Under the pieces are notes generated by a model that saw only the letters and a program-made list of their open reading frames with translations, was not told where the DNA came from and did not search any database. A program made the position numbers and the translations under genes. From NCBI GenBank assembly GCA_949317995.1, contig OX439042.1, forward strand, positions 19,261,174 to 19,325,173: DNA of 64,000 nt, read 5' to 3'. The stretch is from Acholoe squamosa (taxonomy: Eukaryota > Annelida > Polychaeta > Phyllodocida > Polynoidae). This document shows, piece by piece, positions 1 to 33,072 of this stretch (positions are counted from its first letter, which is position 1; each line of letters opens with the position of its first letter).

Positions 1-194
1 TACAGTAGAAAAGCACCACTATTCTGTGCTTGACTGATTTGCATATTTTAATCCAGGTATAGGTATACTCCATACTATGCCTGTGGGACAGGATTATACA
101 TGGAGAGCGAGCAAGCACCACATTCACGGGCATGTCTTGAATGGGATGATGCAATCTCAGCAACATTGATCTTAATATGAATACGCACAGCATT

Positions 195-2250
195 ACATGG
201 ACATTTACCCCCACATCCCTCTACCCCCTCAGACATTTACCCCAAACCCCCTGTATTTTTAAAGGAGAGGGTTGGAAAATGCCCCCAGGGCATTCATGGT
301 GAGGACGATGCCCCCAGGGCATACATAGATAATCTTACATGTATAAGAATTTTGACAATACCCTTGGGGCCATGAGTGGAAAACTAGTCTCAACCACATG
401 CTCAGTCGAGGCGTTAGGAGTACGGCCGAGGGATCGATGCTGGTTTGTAAGGCCACCCCCTATTGGTTCTCCCCATGTAGGTCAATGTTGATCCCTGAGT
501 CAACTTACAACACTCCCAAGCCAAAATTAAGGATTGGTACCTAGCCAGACCTGGCTGGGGTGGAAGGGGGTGGAGGGAACAAGCTAAGGTTGTGTAGTTA
601 GCGTTCGAGGTCACCCCAACCCACAATGCACTGCATATGGTTAGAAAACCACTGTCCGAACGCCTTGAATGTAGTCCCCTCTAGTAGTATAGACAGGGTC
701 TGACAGTCAGCAAAGTCCCCGGTCTCCCCTGTGTTTACACAACCCACCCAATCCACATGGCTACTTTGAATATGCATTATCCCTAGGTATCTAAACACAT
801 GCACTGTACACATGGCTGAAGTCTATAGGGCTGAATCATTAATTGTCCTATAATTGCCCCAGTGCTGACTTTTAGCTTGAGTGTAAATTGTAGTTAGTAC
901 GGCAGTGGCTGGTAAGCTGTAGGCAGTCATTCCCTATAATTATGTATGGTCAGGTAGCTACACTATGAGTAGAAATCCCATGAGCATTTAACATATTTGA
1001 AATAAGAAACTGTCAGAGCTATACAAAGCTGATATTAATACATTTTCTAACTTTATTCTGAAAATGAGGAAGTTATATGATTGAGCCTAAAAAATAGGCC
1101 TTATGATCCTATTTATCATGTGTATATGAAATGCAAGAGGGTGAGATATTGTCACCTTACCCAACACATACCCAGAGGGCAATGTAGTTAATTGGATTGT
1201 TTGCCTGAAGTGGCTTATACAGAACCAATCATTAAGTGTGCCCTATCAACTAGCTATGTGTAAAAGTGCTATGGTCAGATGTTGGAAACCTAGGGATAAT
1301 GCATATTCAAAGTAGCCATGTGGATTGGGTGGGTTGTGTAAACACAGGGGAGACCAGGGACTTTGCTGACTGTCAGACCCTGTCTATACTACTAGATAGG
1401 ACTATACTGAGCATGTGGTTGAGACTAGTTTTCCGCCCATGCTTGGGGCATCCATGTCCTGAACGATGCCCCTGGGGCATAGTCCAATACCCTATAGACC
1501 TACATGCCCTGGGACCATCATCTGTACCTTGAATGCCCTGGGGCATAGTCCAATACCCTATAGACCTACATACCCTGGGAGCATTATCTTTACCTTGAAT
1601 GCCCTTGGGGCATTTTCCCATTCTCCTTCCTGGGACTACATCCTTAGTCCCTAGAACTAAAGGTGTAGTCCTCAGGTCAGAGCAATAATCCCTTGGACTA
1701 GAAACCAAGGCACCCTATTTAGTACTTTCAGTGTTGTTGGACCTGGGGATGTAGTCCCCGGGACTAGGGAATTAGTCCTGATGAATAGTGTTAGTCCCTA
1801 GGATGATCATTCCAGGCCGAAGGATTACACCCTTAGTCCTAGGGACTAGACATATAGTCTCCATTTAGTCCTGAGGACTAACAAGTACATTGGTAGTCCT
1901 CAGGACTAAACAGGTAGTCTGTGGTCCCCAATGCAATTTTGTTAATATGATAGACTAGTTCTGAAGTACATATACTAGTAATCTAGTCCTCAGGACCTGT
2001 TGTAGTCCTCAGGACCAAATTTCTAGTCCCCAGGACTAGATTTCTAGTCCCAATGACTACATGAATATGGAGGGGGTTTATGTCCTAGCGGGTAGAATAG
2101 TTAGGGGGTAAAAGTCCAAGGGGGGATGTGTCTGAGCGGGTAAATATCCAAGGTGGTGAATGTCATGGGGGTAAATGTCATGTGGGTAAAAGTCTGGGGG
2201 CAAATGTCCAGGGGGTAAATGTCTTGGGGGTAGAAGTTCTAGTTAAGAGT
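195..2250. mobile_element. Foldback-type inverted-repeat element (FB1)
   Basis: The two halves are reverse complements in matching order. The outermost blocks are arrays of a GGGGGTAAATGTC-like word, in complement at about 195-250 and forward at about 2095-2235. Next come blocks of a GCCCCTGGGGCAT-like word at 280-330 and 1440-1610. The block at 370-410 is the reverse complement of 1408-1444, and the block at 660-790 is the reverse complement of about 1288-1400. The left arm carries about 250 extra bases (411-655). Known foldback elements, such as TU of sea urchins and FB of Drosophila, have arms of short tandem repeats like this. No transposase reading frame is visible. Edges are approximate. 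Confidence 0.6.
1620..2075. repeat. Cluster of short palindromes around AGTCCTNAGGACTA
   Basis: At least ten imperfect copies of a self-complementary word of 14-15 bases, such as TAGTCCTCAGGACTA, occur at irregular spacing. Because each unit is a palindrome, the cluster reads the same on both strands and could fold into many small cruciforms. It lies in the right half of FB1. Confidence 0.65.
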
Positions 2251-2559
2251 CATAGCCTGGCCTAATTTCAGGCACTTTCTCCCTAGCCCCCCCCCCCCTG
2301 GATCTGCCCCTGCACTGCTTGTTCTCAATGAATAGATAGTAAATAGAAGTATGCCCTCATGGCATTGATAGTGCCATCAGAATCCCATGGGCGTGGAAAG
2401 CAGGGGGGACATGCCCCCCGCCCCACTTTTGGCCAACTCCTCAAAAGGTCAAAACTAAAAGGTCAAGCAAAGGGAGGTCAAAAATTGCAGAAAACCCCCC
2501 TGGTCCCACCCACTCTGAAACTGCTTCCCCGCCCCTGTAATCCCTTGGGAAGGTATCAT

Positions 2560-2960
2560 TAAATGGGGATCCCCTCCCATGGGCCCCATCCACACTGTAT
2601 AGTTCCAATGTTCCAATGCCATCAGAACCATCAGAAAGGTAACCTAAAATGAACCCCCTCCCCCCTTGGTCCCCTCCACACTATTGATCCAATGCTATCA
2701 GAATCCCTCAATAAGTTAACCCTAAATGGGCCCCCTCCCCCCTCTGCACTGTTGATCCAATATCATCAGAATTCCTCAATAAGTTAACCCTAAATGGCCC
2801 CCCCTCCCCTGGGTCCCCTCCACACTATATAGATCCTATACCGTTTGAATCGCAGAGGAAGGTAACCCTAAATGGGCCCCCTCCACACTATATAGATCCT
2901 ATACCGTTCAAATCACAGAGGAAGGTAACCCTAAATGGTCCCCCCTCACACTGGGCCCAT
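2560..2960. repeat. Degenerate minisatellite with TAACCCTAAATGG core
   Basis: Units of about 60-80 bases recur, each with a GATCC-ATRYCATCAGAAT-like start, a GTTAACCCTAAATGG core and a C-rich stretch. At least five copies are visible, and the last two (about 2825-2945) are nearly identical. No coding frame is supported. Confidence 0.65.
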
Positions 2961-2978
2961 GGGCCCCCCTCTCCCTGC

Positions 2979-4936
2979 CCAGCTAGCAAGGATACGTTGG
3001 GCCAACGTTGGCAATGGTCCGCACCGTCAGCAGCAATATTCCTACGTTGGCCCAACGTTGGCAGTACTAGTCTGATGTCATTCCAACGTTGGCAAATCTA
3101 TGTTGTGCCAACGTTGGCACTACTCCTGCTGCCCTGCCAAACATTGGTACAACATCAGATATTTCCTGTTGTACCAACGTTGGCAGTTCATTACTGTATT
3201 AACATTGGCAGGTCTTCCACTAATGAGGAAATAACCAACGTTGGCCCAATGTTGGCAACATACTGTGTACCCAACCTCCAACAGAGGGCATTGTTGGCTA
3301 CCGGGGTATATGAAGAGATTTTACCTGCTAGATCCTTCAAATCATGTCATGATAAGCATAAGATCAGCATGTATATTGAGTGTTTTTGATATCTTTAAAT
3401 CCCAAAAAGTTCAATTAAAGTATTTATGATAATTGTTCAACAGTTTTATGTGAAATAACAAAATACTTGAAACATCACCACAAGGACACCCTTTTTAAGG
3501 CAAAAAGAAGTCTAAACTATGGAATGACATTGTATCACTCCTTAGCTAATACAGCTAACATGAGGTGAAACTGAAGAAATGGCTGTCTCTAAAATGATGA
3601 TTCTTAGCTATGTCTTTAAGGTGGGTCGCTACTATTGGATTTGAGCCTACTGCGCAGGTCCCTGCGCATATAGGTTATATTCATCAGAATCAAACCATTT
3701 TTGGTATGAGCATACTAATATTAGTCATTAATGTTCACATAAAAATTTGAATGGTTCCGATCAAAATTATGTATTATATGACACTTTGAAATTTTGGGAC
3801 ATTTGAATCTAGATTTTTCTCATGATTCTCTAACATTCTTTTGAACTTTAGAATTATAGCACTTACAATACCAAGACAATGCCCTAGAAGTGGTAGGCTC
3901 TTCACAGTGACCAAGAGCATATAATGAAGCAGCCCAAATGACAAGGATTTGCATATTTTACCCATCATGCAATGCTTTGAATAAGGTTTTTTGTTATCTT
4001 TTTCAATACTTTTTTAATTCGAATGGCCAAAACTATAAAATAGTGCATGGGACCCTGTATCAAAACTATTCTTATTGAAAGGGAAATTATCTGAACAATA
4101 TTCTGAAGAAGTTCAAGAAAAATCTAGAGGTTGAAAATATGAATTTTATTTGTTTTTGTTATAAAATAATAGAAAATTTACCCCTCTCTTTTCTGAAAAA
4201 TGAGAAATTTACCCAGAATGCCATGGCATGGAGTTAAAATAAAAAAATCTTAATAAATAAGGATATCAGACCGTTTACCATGTTAGGTTTCATATCTCTG
4301 TATTAAAGATTTATGACAGAAAGAAATTCTCAAAGCTGAGACACATTTTCTCTGATTTCTAGGTGAAGATTAAAATATTTTTATTTTTCAAAAATCTGTA
4401 GAAAAAAAGTAGCTCGGGACCCCTACTTTTCTTTTCATATTCTTATTCTAGATGATTTTTTGTACCTCTAGGAGAAAAATAAAGAAAATCAAGGATCTTT
4501 GATTCAACGGCAGCGACCCACCTTAAATAGATGTGATCACATAAGGTGGTTGCCTTTTCTTGTTAGACTAGCATGCTATAATGGAGAGTACATTAGAAGA
4601 AAAAAAAAGGTTGGCTAGATGTTGTTACAGTTTGGTTGGTACAAGATTGGCCCAACATCACTGACATGACAACGTTGGCTTAATGGTAAATTAGACAAAT
4701 GAACGTTGGCCCAACATTGGTATTCTAACATTAATTGGGCCAACGTCAGATTTTAGCCCGACCTTGGTTGGCTAGACGTCGGGCCAATATTGGGCCAACG
4801 TCAGTTTCCTGACGTTGGCTCAATGGTAAATTAGACGGACAAATGAACGTTGGCCCAATGTCGGAATCTGACGTCAGTCCAACCCTGGCATTCATTGGCC
4901 CAATGTTGGCACAACGTATCTTTGCTAGCTGGGTGG
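2979..4936. mobile_element. Foldback-type element with CAACGTTGG arms (FB2)
   Basis: The left end (CAGCTAGCAAGGATACGTTG, 2980-2999) is repeated as its reverse complement at the right end (CAACGTATCTTTGCTAGCTG, about 4912-4931). Both arms (2995-3290 and 4640-4925) are built from repeats of the palindromic word CCAACGTTGGC. The centre is occupied by a TTAA-flanked element (3621-4522). ORFs in the arms are low-complexity by-products. Confidence 0.7.
3621..4522. mobile_element. TTAA-flanked inverted-repeat element (piggyBac-type MITE)
   Basis: The element begins GGTGGGTCGCT and ends AGCGACCCACC, so its ends are inverted repeats. The target tetranucleotide TTAA lies immediately outside on both sides (3617-3620 and 4523-4526). 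A TTAA duplication is characteristic of the piggyBac superfamily. The interior of about 900 bp is AT-rich and has no long ORF, so this is a non-autonomous copy. It sits inside FB2 and is therefore younger than FB2. Confidence 0.7.
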
Positions 4937-5744
4937 GTCCCTATCAGTACCATCAAGAACCTGCAGGAATGGTACTCTATGCTACTTCTTTTCCCCCTTT
5001 CTTTTCCCCTTTTTTCTTCTCTCCTCTTCCTTTTTTTTTGGGGGGGGGGCAAGGCTGTGATAAAATGTGTCATATATTTCTCTACTAATTGTACATGTCA
5101 AATCAATATATCTTATAATCTAATAATAATTTAAGTTTGCCAATCCGCCGTTACACTTTATCATGTTGGGATGGAAGGGGCAATATAACAATATACAGTA
5201 ATGAGCAACTTGAGTTACTTGGCAGAGACCGAACGCATCGTCTGTCGTGCGTGAAACTTGACCATGGATGCATATCGAACTCCGCTAGTAGTCTCCAGAA
5301 GCAGATCTTCGGCAAATCCGCCACTCCGTACCTACGTTCAGGGCCCTAGAACGAGGACTGGCCGGGAGACTACTCCGCTAGCCTACACTGGTCCATCAGG
5401 GGGCCGTTCCTCAAAAACAAACTCAAACGATGAAATGAGTTTGCCCAAAATCTGTTAGTTTGAGTTTGCTGTTTTTTCTCTGTTCCTCAATGGCAAACTC
5501 AAACTCAAACTGACCTGTTTTAAAGTGAACTCAAATTATTGTGGTGAACTCAAATATTCCATTTGAACAGTAATGAATTTGTATTTTACAGCTGTTTTTC
5601 TGCTGCTAGTTACTGGCATGTTCCCCTCTTTCTCTATATGATGAGTGTCCACACAAGCACAGCATTTGAGTTCACTTAGACTTGTTTGAGTTTGAAAGTC
5701 AGAAATGGAATGGTGGCTACTGTAGAGTGTCAGGATGGTATGGG

Positions 5745-7650
5745 AACATTATATAAGGATAGAAGAAGGTGTCAGAAGGGCAAGGGGAAGTGTCAGGAGG
5801 ACAGTGGGGGTGTGACAGACATCTGTAAAAGTGTCACATGTTAGTGGAAAGGTGTCATAAAGACAAGACAAAGTGTCACATGTGTGAGATATTCTGTCAC
5901 AAGATTAAGGTGAGATGTCAGAACGATGTTGGAAGATGACAGAAGGGTATCACAATGGTATGGGGAAGTATGGGAAGGTGTCACAATGGTGGGAAAAGGT
6001 GTCAGATGGCTGTGTAAAGACATCAGAAGGGTATAGGATGGTATCAGAATGACAGAGGAAAGTGTCATAATGATGTGGGATAGTGTCATAAGGGTCTGAC
6101 AAGGTGTCAGAAAGGTATGGGAAGGTGTCAGAAGGGTACGGGGAAGTGTCACAAGGGTCTGGGGAGGTGTCACAATGGTATGGGAAGGTGTCATAAGGGT
6201 CTAAAGAGGTGTCACAAGGGTATGGGGAGGTGTCACAAGGGTATGGGGAAGTGTCACAAGGGTATGATAACATGTCACAAGGGTCTGGCAAGCTTCCACA
6301 AGGGTATGGCAAGGTTCCGCAAGGGTCTGGCAAGTCTGGGGAGGTGTCACAAGGGTGTGGGGAGGTGTCACAAGGGTATGGGGAGGTGTCACAAGGGTAT
6401 AGGGAGGTGTCACAAGGGTATGGGGAGGTGTCACAAGGGTTTGGGGAGGTGTCACAAGGGTGTGGGGAGGTGTCACAAGGGTACGGGGAGGTGTCACAAG
6501 GGTACGAGGAGGTGTCACAAGGGTATGGGAAGGTGTCACAAGGGCCTGGCAAGGTATCACAAGAGAATGAGGAGGTGTCACAAGGATATGGGGATGTGTC
6601 ACAAGGGTCTGGCAAGGTGTCAGAAAGGTATGGGAAGGTGTCACAAGGGTATGGGGAGGTGTCACAAGGGTAGGGAGAAGTATCACAAGGATGTAGAAAG
6701 TTATGGCAAGGATGTTTGATGAGAGGGGCATGGATACATGTTGTAAAGGTATACTGAAGTGTCACACAGGTGTGACATGCCATCAGAATTGTATGGTGAG
6801 TTGTCAGAAGTATAAGGGAAGGTGTCAGAATAATATGGGAAGCTATGTAAAGAGTGGCAGAAGGTGTCAGAAAGCTGTCTGAGACGTCAGAATGATAGAG
6901 TAAGGTGTCAACTGTCATAATGCTGTGGGATATCTTTATAAGGGTAGGGCAAGCTGTCACATGGGTATAAAAATATATCAGAAGGATGTGTTGAGGTGTC
7001 AATGTGGTATTGGATAGTGTCATACAGGTGTAGTAAGGTGTTGTAAAGTGTTGTGGGGGTTTGGAGACATGTCACAACAACACAGTCAGCTGTCACGGGG
7101 ATAAAAGAAGGTGTCAGAAGAAAGTGGAGATGTCACAAATGGGTGGAAAGGTATGGAGGGGTATGGTAAGGAGACAGACAGATGTCAGAAGGTGTTAGAA
7201 CAATAAAGGAGGGTGTAAAAATGATGTGGGAAGGTGTCATAAGGGAGGAAAAAGAGTCAAAGACTGCCTGATGACATCAGAAGTGTAGGTTATGTGTATA
7301 ACCTTGGGTGACAGTGTCAGAAGTGTATAGAAAGGGGTCATAGGAATATGGAAAGTGTCACAAGGGATGGCAGTGTGTTAGAATGTTGTGTAAAGGAATC
7401 AGAATTATAGAAGAGTGTACTGAGGTGTCACAAATGTGTGTGTAGGTGTCAGAGCAATGTGAAAAAAATATCAAAAGGGTAGTACAATATTTCACAAGGA
7501 TGTGGGAGGGTGTCAAAAGGATTTGACAAAGGGTCTGAATGATATGGGGAGTTATCACAAAGGTATGTAAAGGTTCTACAAGGGTGTCTAAAGGTGTCAA
7601 GTGGATATGAAAGTCTTTGGATGGTAAGGGGAGGTGTCAGAAGTATGGCA
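5745..7650. repeat. 21-bp minisatellite (GTGTCACAAGGGTATGGGGAG)
   Basis: The core at about 6110-6680 consists of near-perfect 21-base units. Flanking units, out to about 5745 and 7650, are diverged and spaced irregularly. Because 21 is divisible by three, the array is open in several frames on both strands, which gives long repetitive ORFs without start context, domains or codon bias. I do not call these genes. Confidence 0.85.
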
Positions 7651-7699
7651 GTAGGTGTTAAAAGAATAAAGATGTAAGTGAAGTATTAAAGTAAAGTAG

Positions 7700-9850
7700 A
7701 GTTGAATGGTGTGGAATACTGGTAAGTGGAGTTGAATTAAGTGGAGTCGAGAATCAAATTGACCTGGGTTGGGTAAATTGGATAAAATCAGGTCAAGATG
7801 GGTCAATTAGCCATAGATTGGGCCAAATTGAATTAGACTGACCCAGCCTGGATGAATTGGGTCAAAAACAGGTCAAGTGGCCAGAGATTGGGCCAAATTG
7901 AGTAAGATAGGCCAAACATCAGTAAATTGGGTCAAATCAGGTAAAAATATGTTACATTGGGCCAAGAAGGATCAAATGGCCAAAGATTGGGCCAAATTGA
8001 GTCATTTGTGTCCTAGATAGATAATTCAAACAAAAGAGGTCAATATGGTTAAAAATAGATCAAATTGGCCAAAGGTGGGTAAAATTAGCCCAAGATGAGT
8101 GCATTGGTCCAAATAGAATCAGTCTGATCAAAGTTGGTAAATTGGGTCAAATTGGGTTGAAATAGATTAAAATGGATCAATTGTATTGCCAAGGACTGGG
8201 TGAAACGAGTTAAAATGGACCCAAGATGAGTAAACTGAGTCAAAACAAGTCATTATAGATTAATTAGGTCAAATTGGACCAAGATTGATATATTGGCAAT
8301 TAAAGTCAGATTGGCTCGTTTTCAGCCAATTCAATCAATATTGGCTTGCTTTGACCCAATTTACTTAACTTGGGTCAATCTGACTGTTTGACCAAATACT
8401 TATTTAACTCCACCTGAACTGATTACGCATTTGTGCATAGTTTGGGCCGATTTTGGTCGATTTTTGACCGATTTTGAGCACCCTGTAACTTCCTCAAAAT
8501 TGACTGAAACCCTTACATTTTTTCCATTAAGAAGCGTTCCCCACAGAGTCCAAAGAACTAGTCTCTACCTCTTATAGTTTTTATGTGGCAGACTCACCAA
8601 CTTGAGACAAAATTTGGATTCACCCTAAAAGTTTCCCATAGATTTATCAATATTTAAGCCAAAAATCATGAAAAACTCCAAATAATAAGTCGTTTTTGGT
8701 GAAAATTGACTTTGTACATTTTTCCATGCTGAACAAAATGACATCGAAATTTTCTGTGTATTTTGATGCATTATTGGCCATTTGGGCTGGTTACCATGGC
8801 AACAGATATGCTAAAAATGATGATTCTGCATAGTTTTGGTTGCCATGGTAAGCAGAAAAAAATATTTCCAAAGATTTGTCATTACCAAACTCCAAGTAAA
8901 ACTTGCTATATATCCCACTAAATACACTTTATTTCATCAAAATTGATAAAAAAGGGATTGCTAAGTTATTGCAATTTAAAGTTTGGTTGAATAATCAATT
9001 TCACTCATTAGAACATCACTTTCATGATGATAAATCTCACTAATTAAAGTATTTAGAGAAAACTTGGGTTTTGCTCTTTCTGATCAACTAGCCTAGTTTA
9101 ATCCATCACCATTTCCCTTATATTTGGAATATTCACACAACTCCAAAAGTTTTTGAAAGCTTATGCCTATCTAGTACATTCCAAAATTTGCTCTGAAATA
9201 ACCTGGTAAAGGAAGAGGTAAGTCAGTTCCACCCATTATTTCATGACTATCTGTGATAAAGCTTGAGGTATGATGAATTTTTTCACAAATCTTGGTCATG
9301 TGACCTCAAAATGGCCGCATGCTCAGATATGCACCCCAAAGATGATTTTTCTCAAAAACATCAAAATGCAATCTTAGATCCATGAATATATATGAGATCA
9401 AAACTAAATATCCAGTCATTTTCATCTCTACTTCTTAATTTTTCATCTTTAACTGAAATGTGAACACTTTTTTTGGAGGGTGGCCAAAATAGCCCCTGCA
9501 GGCCAAAATAGCCCCATTCTACTGTACTCATTTTGGACAAACTTTGGCCCTCTTCACCCATTTCAAACTATATTATATTGTCCACTCTTGGCCTAATTTT
9601 CCCATTGTAGGTCATCAATTTGGCCAAATCTCTGGCTATTTGACCCATCTTAAGCTGTTTTGACCCATATCTACCTATTTTGACCCAAATTACCATTTGG
9701 GTCAGTCTAATTCAATTTGCCCGAATTGATCCATCTTGGGTCAATTTGGCCTATTTGGACCCTTATTGACCTGATTCTTCTTAATTTTCCCAACTTGGGT
9801 CAATCTGACTCTTCACTCAACGCCAATCCATTCAACTCCACTCCTGTAGT
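7700..9850. mobile_element. Inverted-repeat element with TTGGGTCAAATTGG arms
   Basis: Degenerate words such as TTGGGTCAAAT and GGCCAAATTGAGT fill 7720-8300. Their reverse complements fill about 8320-8420 and 9590-9845. The outer ends (GTGGAGTTGAATTAAGTGGAG, first 20 bases near 7729, versus the complement near 9825-9843) match in inverted orientation. The centre (8420-9590) is AT-rich unique-looking DNA without a convincing ORF. It lies inside FB3. Confidence 0.5.
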
Positions 9851-10479
9851 GATTGACTTGCCTGTCCTTATCAATAACCCTCACACATAATTTATCAAAC
9901 ATCTATGCAGCTAATAAGCAAAGTCAGTATGGCAGAAGGGGGGGGGTCAGCTGAGGGTGACGTAATCTACAAGACTAAGTGTGACAGGGGGTGGGGGTGA
10001 AAATGGCCAAAGAAGGTGTGATGTAATTTATGAACGGCCCCTATGGCTGAAACCTGGGCTGAAATTCCCACTAGAAGCCACACCCTGTTTCCATTTAGGT
10101 GGGTCACTCTGGGTGGAGACAAACAAACTCAAATGATGAACTCAAAGTGTCAGAGCTTATTTTGAACCAAAGAGAAAACTTCGACCAAACCACCATTTAA
10201 CTTTATCTTATCCCTCACAATACTCATTCATCAATTGAAGTCATTTTGATGCATTTGGGATGCATTTAGGAGATATTAAATGAACATTTACAGTTTGAGG
10301 TTACTGTTCTGTTAAACTCAAAATCAGGCTGTTTGAGTTCAAAAACTGCCTTGAGTTCACTACCCCAATATTGAACTCAAAACTTTCAGGAACTGCTGGG
10401 AGTGAACTCAAACTATTCTGGAACAGAAAGATGAACTCAAATGCGAACTCAAACTTTGAGGAACAGCCTCCAGAGACTA

Positions 10480-31020
<20,541 letters not shown>

Positions 31021-32363
31021 AAATTACACAAAAAATTAATTGCATAACTTATTGGAAGGTAACGACAGTAGGATGTGATGGCTGACTGGGTGAGAGTGGG
31101 TATGGATTAAATGGACGACTTCCTAGGCCTACCTTGAGGACGAGCACCATATGAAAAAGTGTAGATAATGCATAATTTCTTATCTATTGTATGGAAGTCT
31201 ACTGCAATTTATACATGTCATAGCCAAGCGATTACTGTGAAACCAGATGATAGACTGAACAATTTTATTCCTGATAGCCTCAGACTAGCTAATTGTCTCG
31301 ATTGAATCGTAATATTAGCGAAAACTACAAATTAATTGTTAGTAAATTGTACTTCATTTATGGCATGCATTAAGGGACTGTGTCCCCATGTTGGATCAGA
31401 GAGTGTAAATTTGACAAGTGACTGCGGCTGAATGCTACTTGTATTATATTTGCCTCTGCCTCATTTTCCTGGTATTTTGTGAGACCCTTCACCACTACTT
31501 AGTAAACGGTTAGGAAGAGTCTTTATCATTGAACACTTGCCTGTATTGTGTATGGACAAATTATGGAGGGAATTCAGTCAGTCACAGTCGTGGTGTGCAC
31601 TGGATGTCACCACGTTTCCTGATCCACAATATCACATAACCATCGGCACACGCATCATAGAATAATCCGAGTATCTCGATGGTAAAAAAAAATTAATTTC
31701 TCAAATGCATCTGATTATGGCCAAAGTAATAGTTCTGACCAAAATGTATGCATCTTTACATTTTCTTAACTCCACTTTTGTTGTGTTCACATACGGACCA
31801 CTGAATAGATCTAGGATTGTATTGCCTAGACAAAAGAAGTCTCATACATGACCTTGTATCTGTATATACGAACATACATATGAAGCTAATTGGCATGGAG
31901 ATCGGTCCATTACAATTAGGAAATGAGTATTAATCACAGGACAAAGATCCACCTTATTGCAATGTCTTGGATCAACCCTCGAAGAATCATTAATGTTGAA
32001 TCCAGTAATTATGTGCTTTGGGACATGTCTTGGAGCGCTTGTACAAGGATCATAGCTGTATTTGAGCATCTTGTAGATGTGATATTAAAACTTGTTCAGC
32101 TTCATCACAGTGTTGGGTTTTTACTTTTGACAATACTACAGTAAGATAAGCAATTTTTAATCTAAATGGCAATAATCTAATGCTCTACAGTATGATTTAA
32201 AGTTTCTACAGGTTGCATAAAGACAGACGCAGAGAACAGTAGTCCCAGCTGATTTGACCTTTCCCTCCCTGTTGTTTCCAGGCTTATGGTTTACCACAGG
32301 GGGTCAAAATAACACATTGACTCCTATGGGAATTGGGCAATTAAGACGCTTTTTTTTCAGCAG

Positions 32364-32425
32364 GTATGTCGCCATGAATATGACCTTAGCTGTCGAAATG
32401 GCGTTAAACATCTATTACTCACTCA
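32364..32425 (+). mobile_element. Retroposon 3' tail, second copy
   Basis: It matches the tail at 29085-29150 (CGCCATGAATATGACCTTAG, then CTGTCGAAATGGCGTTAAAC) and ends in an ACTC repeat instead of TACC. Confidence 0.5.
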
Positions 32426-32519
32426 CTTCAGTAGGTATGATGTTAAGACCGTTTATGTAGGAGTGTGTACATTTTTTGTTATGTCTACCACCTCACTTCT
32501 GGTTTGGAGATTTGACACA

Positions 32520-33072
32520 TACGGATCCCTATTCAAGACCTGCTGATATTGTGCATTGCTTTACTCACCAGGAGAGTTATTCGTGAATGAAACATACAAG
32601 CGATAATGGGTGCATTTTCCATAGGCTTAAGCATTGACGACTTGGACATACTGTCACTATAGTGTATTCGATTCAAATCGATTAATATTGCCCGAAATGA
32701 ATGGATTCTATTCAAAAATCCATTAATGTCAAGTTGAATCGATAGAAAATATCATTTCTCCATCGAAAATGCTACTTCCGCAAGGAGGGGTCGCCCATGC
32801 CCACAGAACATCAAAATCCAAAATGGCAGACAACGAGACGATCGACTCATGGTCCCATCGAAACTGCTGGATTATAACAAAATGGAGGAGAAATACAGTG
32901 TCTCCTGCCTTTTTTATGGTTAATATGGATCCTTACTCAAGACCTGCTGGTATTGTGCAATGCTTAACTCGCCATGAGAGGAGTTAATCGCCAATGATAC
33001 ATACAAGTGATAATGGGTGCATTTTCTATAGGCTTAAGCATTGACGACTTGGACATACTGTCACTATAGTGT
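32520..33072. repeat. 145-bp direct repeat pair
   Basis: The segments 32520-32662 and 32927-33072 are direct copies, about 85-90% alike by eye. Both contain GGCTTAAGCATTGACGACTT and end TACTGTCACTATAGTG. The spacer of about 260 bp is unrelated. It may be a duplicated fragment of a longer element. Confidence 0.6.

Larger units (their letters stand above)
5397..10471. mobile_element. Large foldback-type element with AAACTCAAAC arms (FB3)
   Basis: The left edge (GGCCGTTCCTCAAAAACAAA) and the right edge (the complement GAGGAACAGCC near 10463-10473) are inverted. Both arms (about 5400-5700 and 10115-10470) are made of AAACTCAAAC/GAGTTTGAGTTT words. The 5-kb interior holds a minisatellite (5745-7650) and a further inverted-repeat structure (7700-9850). 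It ends just upstream of the HSPA4 promoter. Edges are approximate. Confidence 0.55.

Noticed and set aside
1266-1532. Similar 71- and 88-codon frames on opposite strands at 598-813 and 1266-1532
   Set aside because: The similarity comes from the inverted arms of FB1. The frames include flanking repeat words and differ in length and ends, so a conserved protein is not supported.
5950-7023. 357-codon - strand frame with repeated PCDTSPY units, and related frames on both strands
   Set aside because: It lies in a 21-bp tandem repeat; a unit divisible by three keeps several frames open on both strands. There is no domain, and the ends run into diverged repeats.
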